64,000 nt of DNA, from positions 373,317-437,316 of the forward strand of contig NZ_JYNL01000023.1 in NCBI RefSeq assembly GCF_001044235.1, written 5' to 3'. The notes beneath the pieces were generated by a model, which worked only from the letters and a program-made list of their open reading frames with translations, was not told where the DNA came from and ran no database searches. The translations under genes were made by a program, and so were the position numbers. This DNA is from Mycolicibacterium chlorophenolicum (GTDB lineage Bacteria; Actinomycetota; Actinomycetes; Mycobacteriales; Mycobacteriaceae). Below, piece after piece: positions 32,723 through 41,613 of this stretch; positions within the stretch are counted from its first letter, which is position 1; each line of letters begins with the position of its first letter.

Positions 32723-34561
32723 TTGTCGGTCACGGTATCGACGGTCGAGGCATCCGATCCGCAGGGCCTGACAGCGGCCGCGGGTCGACTCGGCGGCACG
32801 ATCGCCGATCTCGACGGCGCGATCACCGAGCAGCGCCGAGCACTGGACCGGATGCGCGTCGCATGGCAGGGAACGGCGGGCGACGCGGCGATCGCCAAGG
32901 CCGAGCAGAATCTCACCGAACAGCTGCAGCTGAAGGCCCGGCTGGAGTCGGTGCGCGCGGCGCTGGCCACCGGAGGCTCCCAGCTCGAGGCCACCCGTGG
33001 GGCGTTGGTGGGCATCGTCGGGACGCTGCGGGCCGCGGGGTGGACGGTCACCGACGACGGTCGCGCGATCGCGCCGATCTTCCCGCCGCTGCTCAAGCAG
33101 TTCGAACCCGGCTTCACCGCGGTCATCCAGCGATTGCTCCAGCTGTTCGATCAGATCGACGCCGCCACCGCGGGTGCGGTGCGCACCGCGATCGGCGGTG
33201 TCCCGCCGGCCACGCCGCCCGGCACGCCGCTGCCGGCACCGCCGCCGCCCGGGGCGTCGCCCGAGCAGGTCAAGCACTGGTGGGACTCGCTCAGCGACGC
33301 CGACCGGAAGCGGCTGACCGACGCCGCGCCCCGCGGGCTGGGCAACCTCGACGGGCTGCCCGTCGAGGTGCGCGACCAGCTCAACCGCACGGTGATGGAT
33401 CGTGACATCGCGCGGGTGGAGCACGCCGCGAGCGCCAACGGGGTCGGCGCCGACGAGGTGGCGGCCCACCCGGAGCGCTACGGGCTCAACCGCGCCGACG
33501 CCGTCGCCTACCAGAACGGGCTCAAGGCCCGCCAAGGCCTCAAGCATCAGTCCGAGGGCGACAACCCGGCACGGCCGCGCAAGACCTACCTGTTCGGCTA
33601 CGACCCGCTGGCGTACAACGGGCAGGGCACCGCGGCCATCGCACTGGGCAACCCCGACACCGCCGACAACATCGGGGTGATCGTGCCGGGCACCGGCAGC
33701 AGCCTGGAATCGGACTGGCTCAACAGCGGCCGCAACGACGGTATCAACCTGCTCGACCAGATGGGCAAGGCCGACCCGAGCAAGCAGAACGCGGTGATCA
33801 TGTGGATGGGCTACGACGCGCCCGACAGCTTCACCGATCCGCGGATCGCCAACCCGGAGATGGCCCGCGCCGGCGGCGCACTGCTGGCCGGCGACGTCAA
33901 CAGCCTGCACGTCACGCACACCGGGGCCGGTGAGCCGAACATCACGGTGCTCGGCCACTCCTACGGGTCGACGACGGTTGCCGACGCGTTCGCCGGCAGC
34001 GGGATGAAGGCCACCAATGCGGTGCTGATCGGTTGTCCGGGAACGGATCTGGCGCACTCGGCGGCGGACTTCAACCTGCAGGGCGGCCAGGTGTACGTGG
34101 GCAACGCCTCGACCGATCCGGTCGGCTGGATCGGCGCCAGCGACATGGCCGCCGACGTGCTCAACGGTCCGCTGGCCGATCCGCTGGGCCTGTCGGTGGG
34201 GCTGGGCGACGACGCGTCGGCGGAGTCGTTCGGCGCCGTGCGGTTCCATGCGGAGGTGCCCGGCTCCAACCTGCCCGATTTCGACGACCACTCGTACTAC
34301 TACACGATGGGCAGCGAGTCGCTGTACAGCATGTCCGCGATCGCATCCGGGCACGGCGATGCGCTCGGCGAACTCGGCATGCTGGCGGACGGGCGGTCCG
34401 CGCCGACCGTCAGTACGCCTGATCGGATCCCGACTCCGTTCGGCGACATCCCGTTGCCGCACACCGATATTCCGCTGGGGCCGGCCATCCTCGATCCCGA
34501 GGCGCCGCGCGACAACGGCGCGGTCACCTCCGACCACCGATTCGACGGAAGACCCATCTAG
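32723..34561 (+). CDS. WXG-type helical domain fused to DUF1023 alpha/beta hydrolase
   Basis: Protein of 612 residues from a TTG start preceded by GAGGGGG. Residues about 10-110 are helical with a Trp-x-Gly turn (AWQGTAGDAA, Trp48-Gly50), like WXG100/ESX substrates. A proline-rich stretch (TPPGTPLPAPPPPGA, about 166-180) is followed by a DUF1023 hydrolase domain with nucleophile GHSYGS (Ser413). No Sec signal is present, so type VII secretion is possible, though the secretion signal YxxxD/E was not located. Related mycobacterial proteins are poorly characterised. Confidence 0.8.
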   Translation: MSVTVSTVEASDPQGLTAAAGRLGGTIADLDGAITEQRRALDRMRVAWQGTAGDAAIAKAEQNLTEQLQLKARLESVRAALATGGSQLEATRGALVGIVGTLRAAGWTVTDDGRAIAPIFPPLLKQFEPGFTAVIQRLLQLFDQIDAATAGAVRTAIGGVPPATPPGTPLPAPPPPGASPEQVKHWWDSLSDADRKRLTDAAPRGLGNLDGLPVEVRDQLNRTVMDRDIARVEHAASANGVGADEVAAHPERYGLNRADAVAYQNGLKARQGLKHQSEGDNPARPRKTYLFGYDPLAYNGQGTAAIALGNPDTADNIGVIVPGTGSSLESDWLNSGRNDGINLLDQMGKADPSKQNAVIMWMGYDAPDSFTDPRIANPEMARAGGALLAGDVNSLHVTHTGAGEPNITVLGHSYGSTTVADAFAGSGMKATNAVLIGCPGTDLAHSAADFNLQGGQVYVGNASTDPVGWIGASDMAADVLNGPLADPLGLSVGLGDDASAESFGAVRFHAEVPGSNLPDFDDHSYYYTMGSESLYSMSAIASGHGDALGELGMLADGRSAPTVSTPDRIPTPFGDIPLPHTDIPLGPAILDPEAPRDNGAVTSDHRFDGRPI

Positions 34562-34563
34562 TG

Positions 34564-35076
34564 ATGACCCGACTGCTGTCCACGCTGCTGATCGTGCTCG
34601 CCCTGGGAGGCTGCCACATGTCCGATTCCGGCCCGGCCCAAGACAATCCGTACGACGAGCCGGAGAACGCACTGTCCGACGAGCAGACCCGCGCGCAGGT
34701 CGTCGACCCGGCGGTGGCCGTGGTCCGCGCGGTGAAACTGGACGACGTGACGGGCGGCTTCTCGTTCGGATCGTGCAACGACCAGGGCGAGCCGCCGTTC
34801 CAGGGCCGTGTCGAGGTGGCGTTCAAGCTGCCCGCCGACCCGGGCGCGGTGTACGCGCAGATCCGCGACGCACTGGTCGCGCAGGGCTGGGCGAGCGGCG
34901 CGCCGGCCGGGCAGGTCGTGCACGGCGACTCGCTCAACCGCGACGGCGTGACGGCCGCGGTCGGGCCGCGTGTCGCCGACCCCGGCTACGGCGCGCTGCA
35001 GATCTACGGGGAGTGCCGCAACATGGGCGACCACGGGTCCGACGGCCCGGTCGACATCACCGACCAGCTGCGGTGA
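34564..35076 (+). CDS. Putative lipoprotein
   Basis: Protein of 170 residues from ATG 34564, starting right after the hydrolase stop, so probably in the same operon. Lipobox LGGC within the first 20 residues (TLLIVLALGGC). The mature domain has two cysteines (GSCNDQGEPPF and YGECRNM) and alpha/beta pattern KLPADPGAVYAQIRDALVAQ. A GTG three bases earlier could also start it. It may be anchored on the outer face of the membrane and work with the hydrolase; no family is recognised. Confidence 0.75.
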   Translation: MTRLLSTLLIVLALGGCHMSDSGPAQDNPYDEPENALSDEQTRAQVVDPAVAVVRAVKLDDVTGGFSFGSCNDQGEPPFQGRVEVAFKLPADPGAVYAQIRDALVAQGWASGAPAGQVVHGDSLNRDGVTAAVGPRVADPGYGALQIYGECRNMGDHGSDGPVDITDQLR

Positions 35077-35080
35077 GCGT

Positions 35081-35572
35081 TCAGCGGTAGTTGACGAACT
35101 GCAGCGCCACATCCAGGTCGGCGCCCTTGAGCAGCGCGATGACGGCCTGCAGGTCGTCGCGCTTCTTGGAGCTGACGCGGATCTCCTCGCCCTGGATCTG
35201 GGCCTTGACGCCCTTGGGTCCTTCGTCGCGGATCAGCTTGGTGATCTTCTTGGCGTCCTCGCTGCTGATGCCCTGCTTGAGAGTGCCCGTGAGCCGGAAG
35301 GTCTTGCCGCTGGGCTGCGGGTCACCGGCGTCGAACGCCTTCATCGAGATGTCGCGGCGGACCAGCTTCTCCTTGAACACGTCGACCGCGGCCTTGAGCC
35401 GCTCCTCGGTGGAGCTGACCAGCTCGATCACCTCGTCGCCCTTCCAGGCGATCGTGGTGTCGGTGCCGCGGAAGTCGAAGCGGGTGCTCAGCTCCTTGGC
35501 GGCCTGGTTGAGCGCGTTGTCGACCTCTTGCCGGTCGACCTTGCTGACGACGTCGAACGATGAATCCGCCAT
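35081..35572 (-). CDS. yajQ: YajQ family nucleotide-binding protein
   Basis: Protein of 163 residues, UPF0234 family (Rv0566c orthologue). Starts [20 protein letters not shown] and has [35 protein letters not shown] and [20 protein letters not shown], all nearly invariant in the family. YajQ proteins have two ferredoxin-like domains, bind nucleic acids, and some bind cyclic di-GMP. Ribosome site AAGGAGGG. Convergent with the lipoprotein gene, 4 bp apart. Confidence 0.95.
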   Translation of the reverse strand: MADSSFDVVSKVDRQEVDNALNQAAKELSTRFDFRGTDTTIAWKGDEVIELVSSTEERLKAAVDVFKEKLVRRDISMKAFDAGDPQPSGKTFRLTGTLKQGISSEDAKKITKLIRDEGPKGVKAQIQGEEIRVSSKKRDDLQAVIALLKGADLDVALQFVNYR

Positions 35573-35656
35573 GGACCCGTCCCTCCTTCGTAGGTGTCAG
35601 TTCTTGGTCCCATCTTGGCCGACAGCTGCGAGCGCAGGCCACACCACCCTGGCGAT

Positions 35657-35687
35657 TTGTTCTCGGGGTATGTCCTCGTTGTATCCT
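35657..35687 (+). promoter_or_regulatory. Promoter of tRNA-Tyr
   Basis: TTGTTC (35657-35662) and TATCCT (35682-35687) with a 19-nt spacer, about 25 nt before the tRNA. It lies in the gap between yajQ and the tRNA. Confidence 0.45.
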
Positions 35688-35711
35688 GCTGTGCGCGCTC
35701 TTCGCGTCACC

Positions 35712-35794
35712 GGCAGGTTGCCCGAGCGGCCAATGGGAGCGGACTGTAAATCCGTCGGCTTACGCCTACACTGGTTCGAATCCAGTACCTGCCA
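35712..35794 (+). tRNA. tRNA-Tyr (anticodon GTA)
   Basis: The acceptor arms GGCAGGT (35712-35718) and ACCTGCC (35787-35793) pair fully, with A35794 as discriminator. The anticodon GTA is at 35746-35748 in the loop CTGTAAA, the T arm contains GGTTCGAATCC, and the long variable arm between them is as expected for a class II tyrosine tRNA. CCA is not encoded. Confidence 0.95.
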
Positions 35795-35800
35795 CGCTGG

Positions 35801-35826
35801 TCAGGCCCCCTTTCGAGGGGGCCTGA
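35801..35826 (+). terminator. Terminator after tRNA-Tyr
   Basis: TCAGGCCCCC (35801-35810) pairs perfectly with GGGGGCCTGA (35817-35826) around a 6-nt loop, 6 nt after the tRNA. Confidence 0.8.
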
Positions 35827-35850
35827 GTGCGTTCTGCAACAAATTCGGCC

Positions 35851-36864
35851 TCACGAGTGTGGCGGTCCGAGGTAGGGGAATTCGCTCAACGTGTCGTTGT
35901 GCGGGGACAGGCCCGAAGGCGGGCACTCGTTCTTCGTCAGGAACGCCAGCCGGTAGTCGATGACGTCGTCGGTGAAGGTCCGGCCGTTGGGATACCGCGC
36001 GGGCAGCGCCGGATCGAAGGTCAGCATGTCGGGCAGGGTGCCCTCCGCCTTGATCACCTCCACCGCGTCCTCCCGGCTGTAGCCGCCGGTGTGGCCGAGC
36101 AGGTGGACGAACTGGTCCAGCCAGCGGTCCCAGTCGTGCACCGGCTCGCTGGCGTTGTACTCGAGCTTGGTGTCGTCGGTGTTGAAGAAGCTGCTAACCG
36201 ACGGGTGGCCTGCTCGGTCGACGTGCTGCAGGGTGCCGTTCTCCCTGAGGCTGCATCGTCCCCAGATCCGGATCGGCCCGTCCGCCTCCAGCATGCTCGT
36301 CGGGATCTCGACCGCCATCGAGCAGACGTTGGCCGTCAGGTTGGAGTCCTCGCCCGTCCACGGCGATTGCCCGCCCAGATCGCCCAGGTGGGGCTCGGTG
36401 AAATTGCGCTTGCCCGAGGTGTCGAACAGCGCCTTGATGCCGTCGAAGTCGAAGAAGAACGCGTCGCTGCGCGCCCCGGCGGCGAACGTGATGTCGCCTG
36501 CCCGCACGATGTTGGGGTCGGCCGTGAACGACACCTCCACCGCGGAGAAGATCTTCTCGCCGGCCGGCTCGGGATCCCGTGACTCCGCACCGCGGGCGAG
36601 ATACACGTCGACGGTCTGGCGGCCGTCCTTCGGTTCGGAGAAGACGAAGCTGAATGCGATGTCGTTGAGCAGGTCTCCGTCGGTGTCGACCGCCAACCGG
36701 TACACCGCGTCGGGATGCAGTGCGTCGGCGTTGGGATTGGCGTTGAGGATCAACACCGTTCGCGCGTCGTCGGTCGGTGACTGGAATGCGTACAGGTCGC
36801 AGAGGTCCAGACGCTGATCGCCGAGGGGAGGTCCGAGGCTCAGTCCGGTGAAGTGGTTGGACAT
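35851..36864 (-). CDS. DUF4331 family protein
   Basis: Protein of 337 residues. It begins MSNHFTGLSLGPPLGDQRLD and has the DUF4331 pattern: DLYAFQSPTDDARTVLILNA, NPNADALHPDAVYRL, an Asp-rich DGDLLNDIAFSFVF and the C-terminal GRTFTDDVIDYRLAFL. The family is widespread, and its function is not established. ATG 36864 was chosen because GAGAGG stands 8 nt upstream; a GTG 9 nt earlier is too close to it. Divergent from the MmyB-type regulator, with the two promoters in a 125-bp gap. Confidence 0.85.
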   Translation of the reverse strand: MSNHFTGLSLGPPLGDQRLDLCDLYAFQSPTDDARTVLILNANPNADALHPDAVYRLAVDTDGDLLNDIAFSFVFSEPKDGRQTVDVYLARGAESRDPEPAGEKIFSAVEVSFTADPNIVRAGDITFAAGARSDAFFFDFDGIKALFDTSGKRNFTEPHLGDLGGQSPWTGEDSNLTANVCSMAVEIPTSMLEADGPIRIWGRCSLRENGTLQHVDRAGHPSVSSFFNTDDTKLEYNASEPVHDWDRWLDQFVHLLGHTGGYSREDAVEVIKAEGTLPDMLTFDPALPARYPNGRTFTDDVIDYRLAFLTKNECPPSGLSPHNDTLSEFPYLGPPHS

Positions 36865-36976
36865 GGTGCACACCTCTCGCCCGGGGACTCGTCATCTGCC
36901 AACCTACGGGCTCAGGCGGTCCGGTACCGGCCTTCGGTGGGTGCGCTGCAACCAGGAACGCGCCGGCGGGGCACCA

Positions 36977-36982
36977 TAAGCT
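36977..36982 (+). promoter_or_regulatory. Leaderless -10 box of MmyB-type regulator
   Basis: TAAGCT, 7 nt before the ATG at 36990. Confidence 0.5.
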
Positions 36983-36989
36983 GGCGGGC

Positions 36990-37805
36990 ATGGGCAGCGA
37001 TGGCCTCGGCGACTATCTGCGAGCGCGCCGCGCCAGGGTGGCGCCCGGCGACGTGGGATTGCCGAGCGACGGGTTGCGGCGCGTCAGCGGACTGCGGCGG
37101 GAGGAAGTGGCGCTCCTGGCCGGCATGAGCGTCGACTACTACACGCGGCTCGAACAGGGCCGCGAACGTCGCCCCTCGCCCCAGGTCATCGATGCGTTGT
37201 CCGTCGTCCTGCAACTGCCGGACGACGCGCGCGAGCACCTGTTCCGGCTGGCGGGGCTGAGCCCCCAGGAACGCGGCAGTGTCAGCACCCGCGTCGACCC
37301 GGCGCTGCTCGACCTGCTCGACATGTGGCCGTTCAATCCCGCGTTCGTCTACAACCGTGCCTTCGACGTCCTGGCCAGCAATCAGATCGCCGATGCCATG
37401 TTCCTGAAGTGGACGCATTCGAGGAACCTGATGCACGTGATCTTCACCGAGCCCGACGCCCAGACCTTCTACTGCAACTGGTCGGTGGTCGCGGAGGACG
37501 CGGTGGCCAGTTTCCGGCACGGGTTCGGCCTGGCGCCCAACGACGTACGGCTGCGCACCGTCCGGGACGAACTGCTCGAGGCCAGCCCGGCATTCGCCGC
37601 ACTGTGGACCCGCAACGACGCCCGGCGGAAATCCCTGCAGAACAAGACCTTCCGGCACCCGGTGGTGGGGGTCATGACGTTGACGATGCAGACCTTCGAC
37701 GTGCGCTCCAGCCCCGGTCAGGAGTTGGTCGTCTACCACGCAGAACCCGGATCGCCGAGTGCCGAGGCCCTGTCGGTGCTGTGTTCATGGGCCGCGACCG
37801 CATGA
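36990..37805 (+). CDS. XRE-type regulator with MmyB-like ligand domain
   Basis: Protein of 271 residues. Residues about 8-80 form a helix-turn-helix (GLRREEVALLAGMSVDYYTR, LEQGRERRPSPQVIDAL). The remainder is an MmyB-like PAS-related domain (NPAFVYNRAFDVLASNQIAD, then NLMHVIFTEPDAQTFYCNW), which in relatives may bind fatty acids. These regulators are commonly adjacent to reductase genes; here an aldo/keto reductase lies 85 bp downstream on the same strand and the DUF4331 gene is divergent. Confidence 0.87.
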   Translation: MGSDGLGDYLRARRARVAPGDVGLPSDGLRRVSGLRREEVALLAGMSVDYYTRLEQGRERRPSPQVIDALSVVLQLPDDAREHLFRLAGLSPQERGSVSTRVDPALLDLLDMWPFNPAFVYNRAFDVLASNQIADAMFLKWTHSRNLMHVIFTEPDAQTFYCNWSVVAEDAVASFRHGFGLAPNDVRLRTVRDELLEASPAFAALWTRNDARRKSLQNKTFRHPVVGVMTLTMQTFDVRSSPGQELVVYHAEPGSPSAEALSVLCSWAATA

Positions 37806-37890
37806 CGTCCCTGGGTGTACTGCACCCCTTGTCGTCGCGCAGCGTCTGATTACCGTCGACATCGGGAGCAGTTGTCGGAAAGGATTGATC

Positions 37891-38859
37891 GTGAAGCGAA
37901 CCACTCTCGGCGGTCTCGACGTGTCGGCTCAGGGCCTGGGCTGCATGGGGATGAGCGAGTACTACGGCGCCTCGGACTGGGACACCAGCATCGAAACGCT
38001 GCACCACGCCATCGATGTCGGCGTCACTCTCCTCGACACGGCGGACCAGTACGGCTCGGGCCACAACGAAGTACTGGTGGGTCGCGGGATCGTCGGCAGG
38101 CGCGACGACGTCCAGATCGCCACGAAGTTCGGCATCGACCGCAGCGGCGGCGACGAGAACCGGCTCCACCGCGGCGATCCGCCGTACGTGAAGCGGTCCT
38201 GCGAGGCCTCGCTGCTGCGATTGGGGGTCGACCACATCGACCTGTACTACCTGCACCGACCCCCGCAGAACGCCGAGATCGAGGACACCGTCGGTGCGAT
38301 GACCGAACTGGTGCACGACGGCAAAGTCCGATACCTGGGTCTCAGCGAGGTCAGCGCCGAGCTGCTGCGCCGCGCCCACGCGGTGCATCCGATCGCGGCC
38401 GTGCAGAGCGAATACTCGCTCTGGACAAGGGATGTCGAAGAGGTCACCCCCGTGATGGCCGAACTGGGCATCGGCCTCGTCCCGTATGCCCCGCTGGGAC
38501 GGGGATTCCTGGCCGGGTCGGTGCAGACATCGTCGTTGGACCCCAAGGACTTCCGTGCCCGCAACCCGCGGTTCACCGGTGAAGCCGGTGAGCAGAATCA
38601 GGTCATCGCCGACACCGTCCGCGCCGTCGCGGAGCGGCTCGGCGTGCTGCCGGCGCAGGTCGCGCTGGCCTGGGTGTATGCCCAGGCAGACCGGCTGGGC
38701 GTTTCGGTGGTGCCGATTCCCGGGACCCGGCACGCCGAACGGCTCGATCAGAACGTGGCCTCGCTGGACGTCCAGCTCGACGACTCCGCCTTGGCTGAAC
38801 TACAACCCCTCAGCGACCTGGTGAAGGGCGGCCGCTATGCCGAGCAGGGTGTGCGCTGA
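37891..38859 (+). CDS. Aldo/keto reductase
   Basis: Protein of 322 residues with a TIM-barrel reductase fold. Catalytic residues by family alignment are Asp49 (LLDTADQYG), Tyr54, Lys79 (IATKFG) and His122 (YYLHRPP). The NADP-binding end has VVPIPGTRHAERL. GTG 37891 follows GGAAAGGA. It reduces an aldehyde or ketone; the natural substrate is unknown. It is likely controlled by the MmyB-type regulator upstream. Confidence 0.9.
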   Translation: MKRTTLGGLDVSAQGLGCMGMSEYYGASDWDTSIETLHHAIDVGVTLLDTADQYGSGHNEVLVGRGIVGRRDDVQIATKFGIDRSGGDENRLHRGDPPYVKRSCEASLLRLGVDHIDLYYLHRPPQNAEIEDTVGAMTELVHDGKVRYLGLSEVSAELLRRAHAVHPIAAVQSEYSLWTRDVEEVTPVMAELGIGLVPYAPLGRGFLAGSVQTSSLDPKDFRARNPRFTGEAGEQNQVIADTVRAVAERLGVLPAQVALAWVYAQADRLGVSVVPIPGTRHAERLDQNVASLDVQLDDSALAELQPLSDLVKGGRYAEQGVR

Positions 38860-38872
38860 CGCGCCGGAGTCG

Positions 38873-39718
38873 TCACCGCATCCGTAGCCCTCGCCGCCGC
38901 ACCCACAGCACCGCCGCCGCGGTTCCGGCCAACCAGACCGTGACCGCCACCGCCAGGTGCACGAAGGTCTTCGTGTCACGCCCCAGCAGCGGGCCGATCG
39001 CCGCCGGTAACCGGTTCCAGAACAGCTGGTGCTCCACACTGCCGATCGGGTCCGCCACGTAGTACAGCGCGTAGGGCAGCGCGAGTGCCGCCGCCCAGAC
39101 CGCGAGGCTCGCCCGGTCGTGGCGGCGCCGCCACCGCCGCAGCAGCGGCACCGCGGCGACCGGCAGCAGCACCGAGACGAGATTGCCGACGCCGAGCCAG
39201 GAGATCACGGGCACCAGCACGTTGGGCACCGTCCTGAGCAGCCGCGACGGGTGATCGAGCGTGACGGTGAACGCCGCCGCCGCGGCGAGCGTGGGGAGGC
39301 CGACGATGACGAACAGCGCCGCGTTCTTCACCAGCAGGATGCGCCATATCGGTGTGCCCGCCGACCACGCCGTGTTCACCCGGTGGTGGTCGGCGCCGAG
39401 CAGGTTCGTCGTCGTGACGTCGGCCAGGATGAACGACGCGAAGTAGGTGTCCACGACGACGATCAGGTCGTCGTGCGCGCCGTGCCGCGTCACCGGCTGC
39501 ACCAGCAGCCACAGCGCGGCCAGGACCGTGTTGGTCCACACCCCCATCAGGCAGGTGCGGGGCGGGGTGAACATCCAGCGGATCTCCGCGGCCACCGACC
39601 GCAGTAGCGGCAGCTGGAAATCGGCCGCCGCGCGTCGGGCGGTGAACGGGCGGGGCGCCCCCGCCCGCGCCATCGACCGGGAGGCAGCGCCGAGGTATCG
39701 ACGGACGGTCGTGTTCAC
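38873..39718 (-). CDS. Multi-pass membrane protein of unknown function
   Basis: Protein of 281 residues from GTG 39718, preceded by GGGGGTG and a TAGGGT box about 37 nt upstream. About six hydrophobic segments are visible, for example MGVWTNTVLAALWLLVQPV, LFVIVGLPTLAAAAAFTV, VISWLGVGNLVSVLLPVAA, LAVWAAALALPYALYYVA and LAVAVTVWLAGTAAAVLWV. It resembles the permease subunits of ABC-2-type exporters in layout, but no ATPase gene is adjacent. Divergent from the ABC exporter gene. No family is recognised with confidence. Confidence 0.65.
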   Translation of the reverse strand: MNTTVRRYLGAASRSMARAGAPRPFTARRAAADFQLPLLRSVAAEIRWMFTPPRTCLMGVWTNTVLAALWLLVQPVTRHGAHDDLIVVVDTYFASFILADVTTTNLLGADHHRVNTAWSAGTPIWRILLVKNAALFVIVGLPTLAAAAAFTVTLDHPSRLLRTVPNVLVPVISWLGVGNLVSVLLPVAAVPLLRRWRRRHDRASLAVWAAALALPYALYYVADPIGSVEHQLFWNRLPAAIGPLLGRDTKTFVHLAVAVTVWLAGTAAAVLWVRRRGLRMR

Positions 39719-39837
39719 GTTGCTGACACCCCCGGGCAGAGTGTGTGCGACCCTACCTCGTCGACCCCCGCCGGCAACCTTCACGATGTACTGTTTCTCC
39801 GCTCCATCGATGACATCGACAGCGAGGCAGCCACGCC

Positions 39838-41613
39838 GTGAGACTGATCCTTGAACTGCTCCGCCCGTACCGGTGGCTGGTTGCCGGGATTTTCGCGGTG
39901 CTCTGCGTGCAGATCGCCATGGGTCTCGCGGCGCCGTGGCCGTTGAAGGTGGTGCTCGACAGCGTCGTGGGCGACCACCCGCTGCCGCCCTGGCTGCACG
40001 GGCTGCTGCAGCCCATCCTGGGCGGGGAGAGCCGGATGCACATCGCCGGCCTGGCCGCGATCATGGTGATCGTCATCGCGGTGATCGCCGCGATCGCCAC
40101 CTACGTCGCCAACTACCTGACCGAGACGGTCGGCCAGAAGGTCGGCAACGATCTGCGCACCCGCGCCTACCACCATCTGCAGCAGCTTTCGCTGAGCTAC
40201 TTCGACACCCACCGCGTCGGGCCGATCCTGTCCACGCTGACCGACGACGTCGACACCATCCAGGACTTCGCGTCGGCCTCGACGCTGGGCATCGCGACCG
40301 ACCTGCTGACCATCGTCGGCATGCTCGGCCTGATGCTGTACCTGCAGTGGGACTTCACGCTGGTCGCGCTGGCCGTGGCCCCGTTGCTGCTGCTGTTCGT
40401 CTCCCGCATCCGCAAGGCCGTCAAGGCCGCGACTCACGAAGTGCGCAGACGGGAATCGGACATCGTCGCGGTGGCCGAGGAGGGCCTGCAGTCGATTCGC
40501 GTGGTCAAGGCGTTCGACCGTGAGGCCCATCAGGAGAACCAGTTGGCCATCGCGGGTCAGCAGGCCGTCGACGCCGCGCTCAACGCGCGCCGGGTGAAGT
40601 CGGTGGTGTCGCCGATCGTCGCGGTGGTGGTCGCCGCATGCACCGCGCTGGTGCTGTGGCGCGGGTCGGCGCTCATCCTGGCCGGCGCGATGACCGCGGG
40701 CACGCTCACGGTGTTCATCAGCTACCTCGCTTCCTTCTTCAAACCCGTGCAGGATCTGGCCAAGCTGACGAACACGATCGCGATGGCCGCCGTCGGTGTC
40801 GAGCGTGTCGCCGCGCTGCTCGAGGCCGAGACCGGGATCGTCGAGAAGCCCGATGCGGTGGAGCCCGAGCGGATCAAGGGTGCGGTGCGCTTCGAGAAGG
40901 TGGCGTTCAGCTATGACGGCGCGAAGCCGGTGCTGCGCGATGTCACGTTCGACGTCGCGCCGGGTCAGTTGGTCGGCATCGTCGGGCACACCGGCAGTGG
41001 AAAGTCCTCGCTGGTGAGCTTGATTCCGCGGTTCTACGACCCGTCGATGGGTTCGGTGTCGATCGACGGGGTCGACCTGCGCGACTACAAGCTGCACGAA
41101 CTGCGCCAGCAGATCGGTTACGTGCTGCAGGACACGGTGCTGTTCCGTGGGACGGTCCGCGACAACATCGCCTTCGGCAGGCCGGACGCCACGCACGAGG
41201 AGATCGTCGAGGCCGCGAAACTGGCCAACGCGCACGAGTTCATCTCCGACATGCCGCAGGGCTACGACAGCGCGGTCGGGGAACGCGGGATGACATTGTC
41301 GGGAGGTCAGCGGCAGCGCATCGGCATCGCCCGCGCGCTGATCCGCAACAGCCCGATCCTGATCCTCGACGAGCCGACGGCCGCGTTGGACGCGCAGTCC
41401 GAGCACCTGGTGATGTCGGCTCTGGAGCGGCTGATGAGCGACCGCACGGTGATCACGATCGCTCACAGGTTGTCGACGATCCGCGACGCCGACAAGATCG
41501 TCGTGCTCGAGGAGGGCCGCGTCGTCGAAGAGGGCACGCACCAGGAGCTGCTCGAGCGTGACGGCAGATACGCTGAGCTCCACCGCATCCAGTACGAGGA
41601 CGAGACGACGTGA
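39838..41613 (+). CDS. ABC exporter (fused membrane and ATPase domains)
   Basis: Protein of 591 residues, half-transporter type IV exporter fold. Six transmembrane helices in the first 320 residues, then an ATPase domain with Walker A GHTGSGKS (Lys389), Q-loop LQDTVLFRG, signature LSGGQ at 487-491, Walker B ILILDEP (Asp511, Glu512) and H-loop AHRLS. It works as a dimer and probably exports a lipid or drug-like molecule. GTG 39838 overlaps no gene, with -10 box TACTGT (39789-39794). Its stop overlaps the next start (GTGA), coupling it to a phospholipase-D-like protein. Confidence 0.92.
   Translation: MRLILELLRPYRWLVAGIFAVLCVQIAMGLAAPWPLKVVLDSVVGDHPLPPWLHGLLQPILGGESRMHIAGLAAIMVIVIAVIAAIATYVANYLTETVGQKVGNDLRTRAYHHLQQLSLSYFDTHRVGPILSTLTDDVDTIQDFASASTLGIATDLLTIVGMLGLMLYLQWDFTLVALAVAPLLLLFVSRIRKAVKAATHEVRRRESDIVAVAEEGLQSIRVVKAFDREAHQENQLAIAGQQAVDAALNARRVKSVVSPIVAVVVAACTALVLWRGSALILAGAMTAGTLTVFISYLASFFKPVQDLAKLTNTIAMAAVGVERVAALLEAETGIVEKPDAVEPERIKGAVRFEKVAFSYDGAKPVLRDVTFDVAPGQLVGIVGHTGSGKSSLVSLIPRFYDPSMGSVSIDGVDLRDYKLHELRQQIGYVLQDTVLFRGTVRDNIAFGRPDATHEEIVEAAKLANAHEFISDMPQGYDSAVGERGMTLSGGQRQRIGIARALIRNSPILILDEPTAALDAQSEHLVMSALERLMSDRTVITIAHRLSTIRDADKIVVLEEGRVVEEGTHQELLERDGRYAELHRIQYEDETT

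Noticed and set aside
31580..34672. Very long minus-strand reading frame (1030 residues) including gpsA
   Set aside because: Only the first part in gene order from 32605 is GpsA; the rest is antisense to the WXG-DUF1023 gene, Arg/Pro-rich and without family motifs.
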